Shown piece by piece: positions 7,794 through 9,340 of a DNA stretch of 9,340 bases. Position 1 is the stretch's first letter; the number at the start of each line of letters is the position of its first letter. The stretch is taken from positions 1-9,340 of the forward strand of contig JAESRD010000023.1 in NCBI GenBank assembly GCA_016764835.1. Reading direction: 5' to 3'. The DNA is from Paracoccaceae bacterium (GTDB lineage: Bacteria; Pseudomonadota; Alphaproteobacteria; Rhodobacterales; Rhodobacteraceae). The notes under the pieces were generated by a model. That model saw nothing but the letters and a program-made list of their open reading frames with translations. It made no database searches and had not been told where the DNA came from. Both the position numbers and the translations under genes were made by a program.

Positions 7794-7816
7794 ATCAAAA
7801 TACGAATCATTTTGAT
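7794..7816. repeat. 8-bp inverted repeat in the leader
   Basis: ATCAAAAT (7794-7801) and ATTTTGAT (7809-7816) are exact reverse complements separated by 7 bases, ending one base before the GGGAGGG ribosome site. It may be a 23-bp operator for a dimeric regulator or a weak AT-rich RNA hairpin near the ribosome site. Position at the predicted transcript start favours an operator. Confidence 0.5.
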
Positions 7817-7832
7817 TGGGAGGGTTTCGAAA

Positions 7833-8711
7833 ATGGCGCTGAACGTGTTCGATTTCGACGATATGTCGCAGCCAGATTATGGCCGCGCACATGTTCGCGT
7901 CGGGCTCATCGGCCACGGGATACAGCTGTCCAGAACCCCGGCAATGCATGTTGCAGAAGGTGCCGAGCAGGGCGTGTCATATAGCTATGACCTCATCGAC
8001 CTCGAAGTGATGAAAAATGGTCCGTTCACTCTATCCGAAATCCTTGATGCCGCCGAAGCAGCTGGGTTTTCGGGGTGCAATGTAACCTATCCTTTTAAGA
8101 AGACAGTAATCGAATATCTGGACATTTTATCTAGCCCCGCTCGCAGGGTTGGTGCGGTCAATACGGTTGTTTTCAAAGACGGCAAACGCACGGGGCATAA
8201 CACTGATTATTGGGGCTTTGCTGAAAGTCTGCGCCATGGCCTGAGCGGCGTTAAAATGAAAACGGTATTGTTGTTGGGCGCTGGCGGGGCAGGCGGGGCG
8301 GTTGCCCATGCTCTAAAAACCTTGGGCGTCGAAAACTTGTTGATCCTCGACACGTCGCTGCCCGCGGCTGAAACACTGGCCTCAACCCTTGGCGGCGAAG
8401 CGATATCAGATGTCGGCGCTGCGGTTGCGCGCGCAGATGGCATTGTGAATGCCACGCCTATGGGCATGGTCAAATTGCCGGGGGCTGCGATCCCAACAGA
8501 CCTTTTGAAACCACATCAATGGGTATCCGACATCGTATATTTTCCGCGCGCCACTGCGCTGCTGCGCGCTGCAAAAGCGACCGGATGCCAAACACTGGAT
8601 GGCTCAAGCATGGCGGTCTTTCAGGCCGCACGCGCTTTCAAACACTTTACTGGCCTTGAAGCTAACGTGGCGCGCATGCGCGCTACATTTGAGGCTTTTT
8701 CAACGAACTAG
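7833..8711 (+). CDS. Quinate/shikimate dehydrogenase (AroE/YdiB/QsuD family)
   Basis: NAD(P)-dependent oxidation of quinate and/or shikimate to the 3-dehydro compound, 292 aa, cytoplasmic. The substrate-binding opening GLIGHGIQLSRTPAMH (24-39) has S33 and T35 instead of the SLS of biosynthetic AroE, and it closely recalls Corynebacterium QsuD from memory. Also present are NVTYPFK with catalytic K89, AVNT (N110), NTD (D125), the Rossmann loop GAGGAGG (149-155), NATPMGM (206-212), and Q264 in the C-terminal helix. D173 after the second Rossmann strand (LILDTS), in place of the NRT motif of NADPH-using AroE, argues for NAD and a catabolic role. The start is ATG 7833 with GGGAGGG at 7818-7824 and an 8-base spacer; an in-frame GTG at 7755 lies in the promoter and is rejected. 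It is 23 bases upstream of a TRAP-binding-protein gene and divergent from tetR. A biosynthetic aroE is the main alternative, less likely by context. Confidence 0.88.
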   Translation: MALNVFDFDDMSQPDYGRAHVRVGLIGHGIQLSRTPAMHVAEGAEQGVSYSYDLIDLEVMKNGPFTLSEILDAAEAAGFSGCNVTYPFKKTVIEYLDILSSPARRVGAVNTVVFKDGKRTGHNTDYWGFAESLRHGLSGVKMKTVLLLGAGGAGGAVAHALKTLGVENLLILDTSLPAAETLASTLGGEAISDVGAAVARADGIVNATPMGMVKLPGAAIPTDLLKPHQWVSDIVYFPRATALLRAAKATGCQTLDGSSMAVFQAARAFKHFTGLEANVARMRATFEAFSTN

Positions 8712-8734
8712 AAATACGCAAACGGGAGGACACC

Positions 8735-9340
8735 ATGCGTTTTAACTCATTCAATAATATCCTGAAATCTGGCGTTGCAATCGCAGCACTGGCCGTCACG
8801 ACAACGGCGACATTGGCACAGGACGTTGTCGAGATCATCTATTCCGATACCGTTTCCGAAGGCGATATCCGTACAGCAACATTGCGCAGTGAATTTGGCG
8901 GATGTTTGGGCGACGGTTTTGATTTCACGTCCTATCATGGGGCAACATTGATCCGGCAAGGCACCGAGCTGACAGCAATGCAGCGCGGCAATCTTGATAT
9001 GGCAAACTTGGCGATCTTTGATTTCTACAATCAGGTGCCCTCGACATCTGTGCTTGGCACACCGTTCCTGTTTCGCGATTATGAGCATATGCGTGCGGTC
9101 TATGACGGCGATGTTTTGGATGAGCTGCGGGCTGAGATCGAAGAGCAAGCACAAGTCAAAATCCTTGCATTTCCTTATATTGGCGCCCGCCACATCTCTT
9201 ATGTTGGCGACCGCGAATATATGACTCCCGCCGATCTTGAAGGTGTTAAGCTGCGCTTTCCCGGTGGCGAAGGCTGGCAGTTTGTCGGCTCCGCAATGGG
9301 CGCAATCCCTGTGCCAATCGCGTTTACCGAAGTCTATACA
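8735..9340 (+). CDS. TRAP transporter solute-binding protein, DctP family (3'-partial)
   Basis: Periplasmic substrate receptor of a tripartite ATP-independent periplasmic transporter, expected to deliver an organic acid to DctQM-type membrane subunits encoded beyond the window. 202 residues are visible, of about 330 in the family, with no stop before the edge. Residues 1-28 form a signal peptide (basic start, hydrophobic stretch GVAIAALAV, cleavage likely after TLA, before QDV). The conserved carboxylate-binding arginine is R174 in GVKLRFP, followed by GAIPVPIAFTEVY, the usual DctP signature; R152 in GARHIS is the second conserved arginine position. The ribosome site GGGAGGA is at 8724-8730, four bases before the ATG. 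The 23-base gap after the quinate/shikimate dehydrogenase indicates one operon and suggests that quinate, shikimate or a similar hydroxy acid is the ligand (inference). Confidence 0.9.
   Translation, partial: MRFNSFNNILKSGVAIAALAVTTTATLAQDVVEIIYSDTVSEGDIRTATLRSEFGGCLGDGFDFTSYHGATLIRQGTELTAMQRGNLDMANLAIFDFYNQVPSTSVLGTPFLFRDYEHMRAVYDGDVLDELRAEIEEQAQVKILAFPYIGARHISYVGDREYMTPADLEGVKLRFPGGEGWQFVGSAMGAIPVPIAFTEVYT

Noticed and set aside
7755..7832. Longer N-terminus for the quinate/shikimate dehydrogenase from GTG 7755
   Set aside because: It runs through the predicted promoter and leader; the ATG at 7833 has GGGAGGG at 8-base spacing and the family's N-terminus starts near there.

Overview
The window (about 55-60% G+C by eye) looks like chromosomal DNA of an alphaproteobacterium, probably of the Rhodobacteraceae/Roseobacter type. 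That inference rests on tightly packed acyl-CoA catabolic genes with ATGA overlaps, a TRAP-type (sodium-coupled, secondary active) solute-binding protein, and a quinate/shikimate dehydrogenase of the catabolic kind. No rRNA, tRNA, CRISPR array, insertion sequence or phage gene was seen, and no gene-free stretch exceeds 300 bases.

Region 1 (3-6044, + strand) is a five-gene run for activation and beta-oxidation of a carboxylic acid. It holds an ACAD10/ACAD11-like acyl-CoA dehydrogenase (5' end outside the window), a 3-hydroxyacyl-CoA dehydrogenase shaped like the C-terminal half of FadB/FadJ without the hydratase, an NADP-type short-chain dehydrogenase/reductase, an AMP-forming acyl-CoA ligase, and a thiolase. 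Adjacent genes overlap by 4 or 14 bases or are 22 bases apart, so they are almost certainly one transcript. The logic is: ligase makes the acyl-CoA, the flavoprotein oxidises it, a hydratase not encoded in the window adds water, one or both dehydrogenases oxidise the hydroxyl, and the thiolase cleaves. The second dehydrogenase and the ACAD11-like flavoprotein hint at an unusual (hydroxylated or branched) substrate rather than a plain fatty acid.

Region 2 (6094-7693, - strand) is a two-gene unit convergent with region 1: a TetR-family regulator with a GTG start, followed at once by an HSL-family (hormone-sensitive lipase-like) alpha/beta hydrolase. A modest hairpin lies between the convergent units.

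Region 3 (7694-9340, + strand) starts with a 139-base divergent control region. It contains a perfect 13-bp palindrome on the probable tetR promoter, a consensus -35 hexamer facing right, and an 8-bp inverted repeat just before a strong ribosome binding site. Downstream are a QsuD-like quinate/shikimate dehydrogenase and, 23 bases later, a TRAP solute-binding protein cut off by the window end. The simplest reading is an uptake-and-oxidation operon for a cyclic polyhydroxy acid such as quinate or shikimate, controlled by the divergent TetR protein. All residue-level statements come from reading translations; family assignments are from remembered motifs, not database searches.
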